The notes beneath the pieces were generated by a model. The model worked only from the letters and a program-made list of their open reading frames with translations. It was not told where the DNA came from and did no database searches. A stretch of 64,000 nucleotides of DNA from Bacillota bacterium (GTDB taxonomy: Bacteria; Bacillota; Bacilli; Paenibacillales; Paenibacillaceae), in contig JAEWPC010000021.1 in assembly GCA_023460795.1 (NCBI GenBank), positions 11,818 to 75,817 of the forward strand, given 5' to 3'. Positions 8,214 through 16,237 of this stretch are shown here, in pieces. The translations under genes were made by a program, and so were the position numbers. Every line of letters starts with the position of its first letter. Position 1 is the first letter of the stretch.

Positions 8214-9101
8214 TTATCCAAAGACATTGACGCCTGAATGAACCTTATACGAATTGCGGTAAGCCCGCGGCGTCATGCCGGTCAGCTTCTTGAAGGTAGA
8301 GTAGAAGTGGGGCAGCGAACGAAAGCCGCAAGCCAGCGCAACCGATTCTACGTTGTCGTTCGCGGATAGAAGGAGTTCTTTCACTCGTACGATCCGCTTG
8401 GCGGTGACGTAATCGATCAAGTTCATACCCGTAAGCTGTTTGAACATACGCGAGAAATGCTCGGCGGTCACGCCCGCTTGGCTGGAAAGCTCGGAAAGTC
8501 CCCCGGCATGAACCGGATCTTCGTCTATCGCCCGCATCGCGTCCAGCATCCAATGCGGACCGATGCGGGTTTTCGCGTTGTCCATAGGTTCCGAGGAGTC
8601 AAGCCGGTTCACTTGAATGAGGAGCTGTTGCAGATGCGAGCGGACGGCGTGCCGATAGCCGATCCTGCGGCCTGTCGTCTCGGAATGAATAGCCTGGAGG
8701 ATCGATACCGTTCGCTCCCGAAGGTCTTCGGAAATCGTGAGCTTGAACCGTCGTCTTCGGAGCGCGATCTCGAAGCTTCTGAGCGGCGCATAACCGTCGT
8801 CGAACCCTTCGGAGCGAATGAGCGCGGGCGCGAAGAATACGGCTGTCGATACCGTCGGATCGGAGGCGTCCGGAAAAGCGCAATGGATCGTATTCCCGGG
8901 GATCAGGAATAGGTCACCGGGCTTTTGCTCGTAAAAGGCGTTATCGATGAATATCGTTCCTTGACCGCGGTGGACGTACACCATTTCGTAAAGATCGTGT
9001 AGGTGCTCGGGCAGCTCGCTCTGCTTCGTGCGCAACTGCTCGTATACGATGTCGAACGGAAAGGTCGGATCGAGCCTGAACGGCTTCCGGATCGGTTTCA
9101 T
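8214..9101 (-). CDS. AraC-family transcriptional regulator with N-terminal cupin
   Basis: A 295-residue regulator. The N-terminal about 120 residues form a cupin-like sensor (LPEHLHDLYEMVYVHRGQG, GDLFLIPGNTIH). The C-terminal two helix-turn-helix motifs (LSELSSQAGVTAEHFSRMFKQ; NVESVALACGFRSLPHFYSTF followed by TGMTPRAYR) bind DNA. It is divergent from the amidohydrolase gene across 135 bp, which makes that gene the likely target. The inducer is probably a sugar or sugar acid, by family habit only. Confidence 0.92.
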   Translation of the reverse strand: MKPIRKPFRLDPTFPFDIVYEQLRTKQSELPEHLHDLYEMVYVHRGQGTIFIDNAFYEQKPGDLFLIPGNTIHCAFPDASDPTVSTAVFFAPALIRSEGFDDGYAPLRSFEIALRRRRFKLTISEDLRERTVSILQAIHSETTGRRIGYRHAVRSHLQQLLIQVNRLDSSEPMDNAKTRIGPHWMLDAMRAIDEDPVHAGGLSELSSQAGVTAEHFSRMFKQLTGMNLIDYVTAKRIVRVKELLLSANDNVESVALACGFRSLPHFYSTFKKLTGMTPRAYRNSYKVHSGVNVFG

Positions 9102-9236
9102 GCGAGATTCTCCTCATTAGGTGCTGTTGCACTATTTATATCAATATACCGTATAAAAGATCAATTCATTGGTATTTTATATTCCTAATTTGATCGTACA
9201 ATGAGAGGTAGAGGATAACCAGGGGAGGAAACGGGA

Positions 9237-10082
9237 ATGCGGATTGACGCCCATCAACACTATTGGAAGATCGATCGCGGCGATTACGGTTGGATAACGC
9301 CGGAGCTGCCGATTCTGTATCGGGATTACTTGCCCGAGCATTTGGCCGGACATCTGAGCAAGCACGATATGGCAGGAACGATTCTCGTACAAGCCGCGCC
9401 GACGGTAGAGGAAACGGAATATATGCTCGCGCTAGCGGAACGAACGGATTCGGTCTTAGGCGTCGTCGGCTGGCTGGATTTGTTCGATCCTTCGCATCGC
9501 CGGCAATACGAAAGGTATAAGCGGCATCCCAAGTTCGTCGGCTTCCGGATCATGATTCAAGAGATGCCCGACGCGACGAGCGTCCTGGAGCAGGCTTTCA
9601 TTGACGCGCTTCGCTGGTATGCGCGGGAAGGCGTTCCCGTCGATCTGCTCTTGAAGTCGGATCAATTGGATGCGCTTAACCGGTTGCTGGACGAAGCGCC
9701 CGGGCTTAGGGGCGTGATCGACCATATCGCCAAGCCGCCGATCGCCTCCGGATCGTTCGAGCCTTGGGCCGCCCAGATGGAGCGCGCGGCGGCGCATCCG
9801 AACATCTACTGCAAGCTGTCGGGCATGGTGACGGAAGCCGACCATCGGTCTTGGAAGCCGGAGCAATTCGAACGGTATATTCGGCACGCGCTCGATCTAT
9901 TCGGCCCTCATCGCGTCATGTTCGGTTCGGACTGGCCGGTATGTCTGCAGGCTGCCGAGTACGATGAAGTCGTAAGCGTGCTCGAGCGAGCGATTCCGAG
10001 CGGTTGGAGCGAGCAGGAACGCGCGGCGTTATATGGGGGCAACGCGGCCCGATTCTATCAATTGGACGGTATAAGTGGCTAA
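9237..10082 (+). CDS. Amidohydrolase-family lactonase-like hydrolase (COG3618 type)
   Basis: A 281-residue TIM-barrel metal hydrolase. It opens with the MRIDAHQHYW metal-binding motif, has GVIDHIAKPPI and YCKLSGMVTEAD in the middle, and FGSDWPVC near the end with the catalytic Asp. This set is typical of L-fuconolactonase and L-rhamnonolactonase-like enzymes of sugar-acid pathways. The precise substrate is not readable. GGAGG precedes the ATG. Its divergent AraC neighbour suggests sugar-induced expression. Confidence 0.88.
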   Translation: MRIDAHQHYWKIDRGDYGWITPELPILYRDYLPEHLAGHLSKHDMAGTILVQAAPTVEETEYMLALAERTDSVLGVVGWLDLFDPSHRRQYERYKRHPKFVGFRIMIQEMPDATSVLEQAFIDALRWYAREGVPVDLLLKSDQLDALNRLLDEAPGLRGVIDHIAKPPIASGSFEPWAAQMERAAAHPNIYCKLSGMVTEADHRSWKPEQFERYIRHALDLFGPHRVMFGSDWPVCLQAAEYDEVVSVLERAIPSGWSEQERAALYGGNAARFYQLDGISG

Positions 10083-10100
10083 AGTCGGAATCCCGTGAGA

Positions 10101-10129
10101 TAAAAGCTATAATAGAGTTGTAGCTTTTA
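10101..10129. promoter_or_regulatory. 9-bp inverted repeat covering a perfect -10 hexamer
   Basis: TAAAAGCTA (10101-10109) and TAGCTTTTA (10121-10129) are perfect arms around 11 bases, and TATAAT spans 10108-10113 inside. No good -35 is visible. It is either an operator over the promoter of the serine hydrolase gene or a weak terminator of the preceding gene. Confidence 0.4.
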
Positions 10130-10152
10130 AATTCCGGAAGGAGACTTACATC

Positions 10153-11331
10153 ATGCTAGATCACACTGCTGTCCAACAACTCCAAGAGACGTTAAGAAGA
10201 AGCATCGACAACAACGAAATCGCCGGCGGTAACCTCATGCTGATCAAGGACGGAAGCGAGATCTTCTACCATGAAGACGGTCTAGCGAATCGAGAGACGG
10301 GAACGCCGTTCGCTCGAGATTCCATCTTCAGGCTGTATTCCTTCACGAAACCGATTACGGCGACCGCCGTCATGATATTGCTAGAACGCGGGGATATCGA
10401 TCTGCTCGAGCCGGTTAGCCAATACATTCCGGGATTCCGCAATCAAATGGTCGAAGACGGCGGACGGCTTATACCCGTTGAGCGGGACGTTACGATACAC
10501 GACCTGCTGACCATGACATCGGGTCTGGTGTACGGTGGAGATAGCCAAGCCGGACAAGCGACGGAAGCTTTGTTCCGCGAGATCGATCAAAGGATGTTCG
10601 GCGAATCGCCGATGGGAACGCTGGAATTCATCAATCGGCTGGGCGAAGGCCCGCTGGCTTCACAGCCGGGCTCGGCTTGGCACTACGGTACGTCGGCAGA
10701 TGTGCTGGGAGCCGTCGTGGAAGTCGTCACCGGCATGCGGTTCGGGACGTTCTTGCGCAAGGAATTATTCGAGCCGCTAGGCATGAAAGATACCGGATTC
10801 TGGGTATCCGAGGCGAATCGAGGACGGTTGGTCACCACTTACGAGAATGACGGACAAGGCGGATTAACGCCCTATACGGGACATCATCTGGGCATTAATA
10901 ACCGAATGGATCAGGAACCGGCGTTCGAATCGGGAGGAGCGGGACTCGCGTCGACGATCGACGACGCGGCGCGATTCACGACCATGCTGTTGGGTAAGGG
11001 CAGCATAGGCGGCGTCCGGATCTTGCGGCCGAGAACGGTAGAGTATTTGACTTCCGCTACGTTAACCGCCCGGCAGCAAACCAATTTCGAATCGTGGCAT
11101 AGGTTGCGCGGGCACAGTTACGGCAATCTGATGCGCGTCATGACCGATCCTTCACAAGCCGGGATGATCGGCAGCACCGGAGAGTACGGATGGGACGGCT
11201 GGCTTGGCGCTTACTTCGGCAATTTCCCGCAAGAGAGCTTTACGATCTTGTTCATGGCGAACAGGAAAGACGCCGGAACGATGCCGGTGACTCGGAAGCT
11301 GCGGAACATCGCGGTAAGTTCGCTATTCTAA
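10153..11331 (+). CDS. Serine hydrolase, class C beta-lactamase/esterase-like
   Basis: A 392-residue protein of the beta-lactamase-like superfamily. The nucleophile motif SxxK appears as YSFTKP near residue 63, the Tyr motif as WHYGTSADVLG near residue 178, and a late HSYG/GSTGEYGWDG stretch takes the KTG position. No signal peptide is seen, so it should act in the cytoplasm. Family members include esterases, D-aminopeptidases and uncharacterised hydrolases; antibiotic hydrolysis is not implied. It follows the amidohydrolase by 70 bases and may have its own promoter. Confidence 0.87.
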   Translation: MLDHTAVQQLQETLRRSIDNNEIAGGNLMLIKDGSEIFYHEDGLANRETGTPFARDSIFRLYSFTKPITATAVMILLERGDIDLLEPVSQYIPGFRNQMVEDGGRLIPVERDVTIHDLLTMTSGLVYGGDSQAGQATEALFREIDQRMFGESPMGTLEFINRLGEGPLASQPGSAWHYGTSADVLGAVVEVVTGMRFGTFLRKELFEPLGMKDTGFWVSEANRGRLVTTYENDGQGGLTPYTGHHLGINNRMDQEPAFESGGAGLASTIDDAARFTTMLLGKGSIGGVRILRPRTVEYLTSATLTARQQTNFESWHRLRGHSYGNLMRVMTDPSQAGMIGSTGEYGWDGWLGAYFGNFPQESFTILFMANRKDAGTMPVTRKLRNIAVSSLF

Positions 11332-11382
11332 AGAGGAGGCGAGGCCGATGTCGGTCGGGATATTGGCGCTGCCTGTTGGATG

Positions 11383-11482
11383 ACCTGCGAATGTGCAGGT
11401 ATTTCCGACTGAATAGAACCACTTTGCTGTAATACCCGATAAAATACAGGTAAATCAACCGAATAAGCGCCACCCGCCGAGA
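11383..11482 (+). repeat. Degenerate two-copy 51-bp tandem repeat
   Basis: Two diverged units line up at exactly 51 bp: ACCTGCGAATGTGCAGGTA (CAGGTA at 11396) and ACCCGATAAAATACAGGTA (CAGGTA at 11447), each running on to a GAAT near the middle. The first holds an inverted repeat CCTGC/GCAGG. Layout and sequence resemble the 20951-21140 region. Confidence 0.45.
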
Positions 11483-11488
11483 ATTCGG

Positions 11489-11518
11489 AAAAACACCTGC
11501 AGGTTTGCAGGTGTTTTT
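11489..11518. terminator. Perfect 13-bp bidirectional terminator
   Basis: AAAAACACCTGCA (11489-11501), loop GGTT, TGCAGGTGTTTTT (11506-11518). The outer A5 and T5 runs serve both strands between the convergent serine hydrolase and AraC genes. Confidence 0.88.
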
Positions 11519-11581
11519 CGTATCTGATCTCGTGCTCGCGATTAACGGCATTTTCGCAGGTTTCCTTGGATTGCGCTGCCG

Positions 11582-12466
11582 CTATTTCCGGTATTGCGAT
11601 GGCGTCATCCCTCTATATTGCTTGAACAGCTTCGTGAAATAATTCGGATTGTCGCAGCCGATGAGCCCCGCGATCTCGGTCACGGATTTCTCCGTCTCCA
11701 ATAGCAGGCGCTCGGCTTCGTTGACCCTGCATAGGTTCACGTATTCGATGAACGTGCGTCCCGTGAGCTTCTTGAACAGCTTGCAGAAATGGTAAGGGTT
11801 AAGGTTTAGCTGCTTAGCGGCGTTCTCGACGGTATATTTCTCCGATAAATTGCTCTCGATAGATCGGATGAGCGCTTTGAATCTTTCCCCGTTGTGAACG
11901 GGGCGGCGGCCTAGCCTGCTTAGGTCCTGCTGCGGGAGGAACGTTCTCGAGAGATACGTTAACAACAGATGAAGCTGAGAGGTGACGATAAGCTGATAGC
12001 CTGGCCGCTTGGACGCGAACTCCTCGCCGGCTCGATCGAGCAAAGGATAATATTCGGCGCAGGAGAGCGCGAGCGAAGCGGGCTTAACCGGAAACCGGAC
12101 GCGTCCCTCCAGATAAGGAAGAACGTAACGGGCATGGACCGGGTCGTTGAGCCAGTGCTGGAATAGCGAGCCGTTAAACACGATGGAGGTAAACGCGGTG
12201 TCGCCGTCGCACGTACTGAATCCGGTATGCAGACTCCCGGCGGGAACGAAGAGCACGTCGCCGGGTATCGCCTCGTAAGGCTGGCTGTCGATATGGAAGA
12301 TCCCCGTTCCTTCATGCATCACAATAATTTCGAAGTGTTCGTGCCAATGCAGGAACAGGATGCATTGATCGATTCTCGCGCCTTTGTACGCATTATAGAA
12401 GAAATGGACCGGGTGGTCTTTGTCGGCGATGGTCGTGTGCTCTCTCAATTCCTTCGGGTGAATCAT
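11582..12466 (-). CDS. AraC-family transcriptional regulator
   Basis: A 294-residue regulator with an N-terminal cupin (LFLHWHEHFEIIVMHEG, GDVLFVPAGSLH) and the AraC helix-turn-helix pair at the end (VENAAKQLNLNPYHFCKLFKK; SVTEIAGLIGCDNPNYFTKLF, then GMTPSQYRK). GGAG precedes the ATG. It is divergent from a sugar isomerase and a Gfo/Idh/MocA oxidoreductase, with a CcpA-like site in the 122-bp gap, so it most likely activates that pair. The ligand is unknown. Confidence 0.92.
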   Translation of the reverse strand: MIHPKELREHTTIADKDHPVHFFYNAYKGARIDQCILFLHWHEHFEIIVMHEGTGIFHIDSQPYEAIPGDVLFVPAGSLHTGFSTCDGDTAFTSIVFNGSLFQHWLNDPVHARYVLPYLEGRVRFPVKPASLALSCAEYYPLLDRAGEEFASKRPGYQLIVTSQLHLLLTYLSRTFLPQQDLSRLGRRPVHNGERFKALIRSIESNLSEKYTVENAAKQLNLNPYHFCKLFKKLTGRTFIEYVNLCRVNEAERLLLETEKSVTEIAGLIGCDNPNYFTKLFKQYRGMTPSQYRK

Positions 12467-12514
12467 CCTTGATCAACTCCACAAGATATTGCCATATTCG
12501 CACAAGATTTGAAG

Positions 12515-12528
12515 GGTAAGCGCTTATA
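12515..12528. promoter_or_regulatory. Catabolite-responsive element (cre)-like site
   Basis: GGTAAGCGCTTATA contains the perfect palindrome TAAGCGCTTA and fits the CcpA cre pattern well. A TATAAT hexamer follows at 12537-12542, so bound CcpA would sit over the -35 region of the isomerase promoter. A LacI-family protein other than CcpA could also bind such a site. Confidence 0.55.
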
Positions 12529-12588
12529 TGGAACGTTATAATGAGCCTATAGTCGTAACAATACATCAATATAGGAGTGGTATTCAAG

Positions 12589-13479
12589 ATGTCAACCGGA
12601 CAAATACGGATCGGTACGCTAGTGGGCGGCGGCGATGCGGTACGAGTCATTCCGCAAATCGCTCCGCATGGCTTCGAAAGCTATAGCTTGACGTTCTGGC
12701 AGACAACGGGCGATACGAATCTCGCGGAGACCGCGAAACAAGTTCGCGAGCTGGCGGATCAGCATGGTTTCCAAGTATCGTCCTTAGGCATTTTCGGTAA
12801 TCCGCTAACGGGAGTGGGAGACAACGCCGATACTCTCGCGAGCTGGGAACGGTTGATCGATCACGCGCATCTGTTCGGGACGGACATCGTAGCCGGATTT
12901 ACCGGAAGGCTGACGGGGCAATCCATCGACGCGTCTATCCCTAAATATGCGGAAGTGTTCGGAGAGCTGGGCCGCAGGGCTGCGGACAAGGGGGTGCGAA
13001 TCGCGTTCGAGAACTGCGACATGGGCGGAACTTGGGAATCCGGGGACTGGAATATCGCACATAATCCGACGGCATGGGAGATGATGTTCAACGCGATTCC
13101 TTCGGATCGCATCGGATTGCAATGGGAACCCTGCCATCAGATGGTATCGTTGATCGATCCGATTCCGCAGCTGCGCAAATGGGTCGGCAAAGTGTTCAAC
13201 GTACACGGCAAAGACGCGACGATCGCATGGGACGTCGTGAAAGAATACGGCATTCACGGTCCTAAGCCATACGTGTGGCATCGCACGCCGGGGTTCGGCG
13301 ATACGAATTGGGCCGACGTCATCACGATCCTCATGCAGGCCGGCTATCAAGGGACCATCGATATCGAAGGATGGCACGACCCGGTCTACAAGGGCGAGCT
13401 AGAGATGACGGGGCAAGTGCATGCGCTAAATTACTTGAAGCGTTGCCGGGGCGGGTCTTTCGTTCCGAATCCGGTCTAA
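12589..13479 (+). CDS. Sugar phosphate isomerase/epimerase (xylose isomerase-like TIM barrel)
   Basis: A 296-residue AP_endonuc_2-type barrel. Metal-ligand style motifs are RIAFENCDMGG, LQWEPCHQM, NVHGKDATIAWD and GTIDIEGWHDP. Such proteins act as sugar or inositol isomerases, epimerases or 3-keto-glycoside hydrolases. I choose ATG 12589, 11 bases after AGGAG, rather than the upstream GTG that overlaps the ribosome binding site. It is cotranscribed with the oxidoreductase 28 bases on, a frequent pairing in oxidation-based sugar catabolism. Confidence 0.85.
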   Translation: MSTGQIRIGTLVGGGDAVRVIPQIAPHGFESYSLTFWQTTGDTNLAETAKQVRELADQHGFQVSSLGIFGNPLTGVGDNADTLASWERLIDHAHLFGTDIVAGFTGRLTGQSIDASIPKYAEVFGELGRRAADKGVRIAFENCDMGGTWESGDWNIAHNPTAWEMMFNAIPSDRIGLQWEPCHQMVSLIDPIPQLRKWVGKVFNVHGKDATIAWDVVKEYGIHGPKPYVWHRTPGFGDTNWADVITILMQAGYQGTIDIEGWHDPVYKGELEMTGQVHALNYLKRCRGGSFVPNPV

Positions 13480-13507
13480 AATCATGATGAGAGGTGGTCA
13501 TCGTCGA

Positions 13508-14554
13508 ATGGCTTCTAAACATAGAGTGGTCGTAGCCGGCTGCGGAGGCATGTCCAATGTGTGGATCGATTACGCCATGCAACGTCCGGATACCGAGATC
13601 GTAGCCCTAGTGGACATCAAGCTAGAGTTCGCGGAGAACATGCGGGAGAAGAAGGGGCTGAATTGCGGGACGTTCACGGATCTTAAGCTGGCAATCGAAG
13701 AGACGGATGCGAACCTCGTATTCGACGTCACGATTCCGGCCAGCCACTTCCAGGTCGCGAGCACGGCGATGAGCCTTGGATGCAACGTGTTCGGCGAGAA
13801 GCCGCTGGCCGAGACGCTGGAGGAGTGCAACGAGATCGTCCGGATCGCCGGTAGAACGGGACGGACGCACGCGGTCATGCAGAACCGCAGGTACGATCCG
13901 CGTATTCGCTCCCTTCGCCGGATGATCGAGTCCGATCGGATCGGCCAAGTCGGCTATATCGGCGCGGATTTCTTCATCGGCGCCCACTTCGGGGGATTCC
14001 GGGACGCGATGGAAAGCCCGCTATTGCTGGATATGGCGATCCATACGTTCGATCAGGCGAGATTGATTACCGGCGCGAATCCGGTATCCGTCTACTGTCA
14101 CGAGTTTAATCCGAAAGGCTCGTGGTATGCGGGGAACGCGTCCGCGATCTGCATCTTCGAGATGTCCGACGGCTCGGTGTTCGATTACCGCGGTTCTTGG
14201 TGCGCCGAGGGTGCTCCGACTTCTTGGGAAGCGCAGTGGCGGATCGTCGGAGACAAGGGAACGGCGTTATGGGACGGTCACGGCCAGCCCTACGCCGAAG
14301 TGTTGGCGGACGGTCCGCAGGAGGGCAAGTTTATTCGGGACTATGTCCGGATCGATCCGGAGCCTGACAAGGCCGAAGGCTCGTCGACCGGGCATAACGG
14401 CTGCTTGGACGAGATGTTCTTGGCTCTGGAGCAGGGTCGGCCGGCCGAGACGGATTGCCGGGATAACCGATATAGCATGGCGATGGTGCTAGGCGCGCTC
14501 GAAAGCGCGAAGACCGGGCGGAAAGTAAATCTTGAACCTCATCTGAAGCTATAA
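13508..14554 (+). CDS. Gfo/Idh/MocA family NAD(P)-dependent oxidoreductase
   Basis: A 348-residue dehydrogenase. A Rossmann fold starts at VVVAGCGGMSNVW, the EKPLAETLEEC motif of the family lies near residue 100, and a C-terminal alpha/beta substrate domain follows (LLDMAIHTFDQARLI). It oxidises or reduces a sugar or cyclitol carbon. GAGGTGG stands 10 bases before ATG 13508; an earlier in-frame ATG lies before that ribosome site and is rejected. It probably forms an operon with the isomerase. Substrate unknown. Confidence 0.9.
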   Translation: MASKHRVVVAGCGGMSNVWIDYAMQRPDTEIVALVDIKLEFAENMREKKGLNCGTFTDLKLAIEETDANLVFDVTIPASHFQVASTAMSLGCNVFGEKPLAETLEECNEIVRIAGRTGRTHAVMQNRRYDPRIRSLRRMIESDRIGQVGYIGADFFIGAHFGGFRDAMESPLLLDMAIHTFDQARLITGANPVSVYCHEFNPKGSWYAGNASAICIFEMSDGSVFDYRGSWCAEGAPTSWEAQWRIVGDKGTALWDGHGQPYAEVLADGPQEGKFIRDYVRIDPEPDKAEGSSTGHNGCLDEMFLALEQGRPAETDCRDNRYSMAMVLGALESAKTGRKVNLEPHLKL

Positions 14555-14630
14555 AGAAAGCCGATTGCGGCCGATATAATATAATGAAACTATATCTACT
14601 CCATAGTAGCCCTAGCGAGGAGAGTGCTAG

Positions 14631-14915
14631 ATGAATTTTTCGCGTGAATCGTCCATCATGAACGTCATGGAACCGATTGTCAGCAACATGTTCGAGGACC
14701 GCTTCGTCAAACCGGGTTTGCTCCGTTGCGCCTGCGATAAATGCCAGCTCGACATCGTATTGTTGACGCTTAACCATCTGCCGCCGCACTATACGTCCAG
14801 TCAGGCTGGCGAAGCGTATATCAAAGCGATCTATCAAGAGCCGCAGCTGCAATCCGACGTGCTTCGGGAGATCACGAACGCCGTTAAAGTCATAGAGGAT
14901 AAACCGAACCATTAA
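14631..14915 (+). CDS. comFB: ComFB-like late competence protein
   Basis: A 94-residue protein with the ComFB core: NVMEPIVSNMFED, a CACDKC cysteine cluster and DIVLLTLNHLPPHY. In Bacillus comFB lies between comFA and comFC; here it is alone. ComFB-domain proteins in other phyla bind cyclic dinucleotides and zinc, so the cysteine cluster may hold a metal. GAGGAGAG precedes the ATG. A strong terminator follows directly, so it is a single-gene transcript. Confidence 0.85.
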   Translation: MNFSRESSIMNVMEPIVSNMFEDRFVKPGLLRCACDKCQLDIVLLTLNHLPPHYTSSQAGEAYIKAIYQEPQLQSDVLREITNAVKVIEDKPNH

Positions 14916-14919
14916 ACAG

Positions 14920-14952
14920 ACCCTTGCAAGCATTAGGCTTGCAAGGGTTTTT
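14920..14952 (+). terminator. Terminator after comFB
   Basis: ACCCTTGCAAGC (14920-14931), a 5-nt loop, GCTTGCAAGGGT (14937-14948), then a T-run. It overlaps the 3' end of the convergent AraC gene. Confidence 0.88.
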
Positions 14953-15727
14953 TGTCCGATACCGATCTGAAGCGTCCGGGCGTCAAGCCTACGAATTTCT
15001 TGAATTGGCGCATAAAATGGGTTTCGTGCTCGTAACCGCATTTATCTGCGATAGCCGACACCGTTAATGAGCTGTTCTGCAGCAAATATTTGGCGTATTC
15101 CAGCCTGCCGTTGATCATATCGGTAACGACGGAGCAGCCGAACAGATCCTTGTAGAGGTGCTGGAAATGGGACTTGCTGATATTGATTCGAGACGCCAGC
15201 TCTTCGACCGTCGGGTGATTGTGCGGGGCGTTGTAGAGCTCGTCACGCAGCTCGGAGAGCTGGCGGAAGTACCGATTCGGCCGGTCGGTAAGCAACGACA
15301 TCTCGAGGAGATTGCTCAGCTTAAGAATAAGCGAGCGAATTTCGGAATCGAGGATTCGGGCGGCGTGCGGTCCCCCCATTTTCTTGATGCGATGCATTTC
15401 CATGATGCTTCTGGAGATGAGCAGCGGATCGGCGGCCGGAATGAGCGTATCGAGCGGAAAGTTCAGTTCCGCGAGCAAATCCTCCAAGCCTACGGCATGG
15501 AACCAATCGTCAACGTACGGCAGATCGTACTCCCGGTAAAACTGCGGCGTGGTCGGACGATACAGAATATAGGTGTCGCCGTCGACGAGGATGGACTTTC
15601 CGTTAAGAACAACCTCGGATTTGTTTTTGAAAAAGACGAAAGCATAGTCGCCCGCACCATTGGGACGCGAAATCGTAAGACCGTTCGCGTACGTATAACG
15701 ATAACCGCATTTGATTAACTCGAACAC
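14933..15727 (-). CDS. AraC-family transcriptional regulator
   Basis: About 264 residues: a cupin sensor in the first 120 (SRPNGAGDYAFVFF, VDGDTYILYRPTTPQ) and a two-motif helix-turn-helix end (VEELASRINISKSHFQHLYKD; TVSAIADKCGYEHETHFMRQF, GLTPGRFRS). I use GTG 15727 because AAGGAG lies 10 bases before it; the TTG at 15748 lies upstream of that ribosome site. The divergent neighbour is the DUF6171 gene, followed by the arabinofuranosidase, a possible target. Confidence 0.88.
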   Translation of the reverse strand: MFELIKCGYRYTYANGLTISRPNGAGDYAFVFFKNKSEVVLNGKSILVDGDTYILYRPTTPQFYREYDLPYVDDWFHAVGLEDLLAELNFPLDTLIPAADPLLISRSIMEMHRIKKMGGPHAARILDSEIRSLILKLSNLLEMSLLTDRPNRYFRQLSELRDELYNAPHNHPTVEELASRINISKSHFQHLYKDLFGCSVVTDMINGRLEYAKYLLQNSSLTVSAIADKCGYEHETHFMRQFKKFVGLTPGRFRSVSDKKPLQA

Positions 15728-15847
15728 TTGGCAGCTACTCCTTCGCAATAGACAAAAGCACGATAGGTCAGTTTTTAACCATCATAATGGATTGTTGTCC
15801 AAGGGGCAATCCCCTACAATTTGATGTGATTACGATTAGTTAGGCTG

Positions 15848-16237
15848 GTGGACGCGATCGACAATACCGACAGCTGCAAAGGCTGCAGAGCCAGCGTGAA
15901 GGTCGACGAAGAGCAAATCGCGCGCATGCTATCGAAGATAAAAGCCGAAGATAGCGTGTCGGACAAGCTGTACGCGCAAAGGCTCGAAGCATGCCGGCAA
16001 TGCGCAAGCCTATCTTATGAATCCACGTGCATGCATTGCGGCTGCTTGGTCGCGTTCCGGGCGAAATTCAAAGACCGAAGCTGCCCGCATCCGAATCAGG
16101 CCGTGCGCAAGCAATGGGAAACTAATTATTTCGAGGGTGAGTTAGATCGAGCCCGACGAAGAACCAATTATATCGAGGAGGAATCTAGTTATGCTGAAGG
16201 CAGTCGTTCATGCGGATTGGACTACCGGTACGATTAA
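15848..16237 (+). CDS. DUF6171-like cysteine-rich protein running into abfA
   Basis: A 129-residue protein with paired cysteines (CKGC near residue 10, CRQC near 49, CMHCGC near 61, C near 79), probably a zinc-ribbon type. The start is GTG with a poor ribosome site. The well-formed part ends near KQWETNYF at about residue 94. The remaining residues are encoded by the conserved leader of abfA and then by abfA itself in another frame, a 47-bp overlap. The native stop may have been lost when that leader arrived. Function unknown. Confidence 0.72.
   Translation: MDAIDNTDSCKGCRASVKVDEEQIARMLSKIKAEDSVSDKLYAQRLEACRQCASLSYESTCMHCGCLVAFRAKFKDRSCPHPNQAVRKQWETNYFEGELDRARRRTNYIEEESSYAEGSRSCGLDYRYD
16135..16182 (+). 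promoter_or_regulatory. Shared sugar-gene leader element, copy A (before abfA)
   Basis: The element reads GGGTGAGTT, then CGAGCCCGACGAAGA, then ATATCGAGGAGGA, and ends in the ribosome binding site 8 bases before the abfA ATG. Near-identical elements precede uxaC (26390) and the isomerase at 63016. Conservation this high outside coding sequence points to a function at RNA or translation level, or to a recently spread cassette. Confidence 0.7.

Noticed and set aside
10153..11331. Antibiotic-resistance beta-lactamase
   Set aside because: SxxK and Tyr motifs fit the broad serine hydrolase family, but there is no signal peptide and resistance is not implied.
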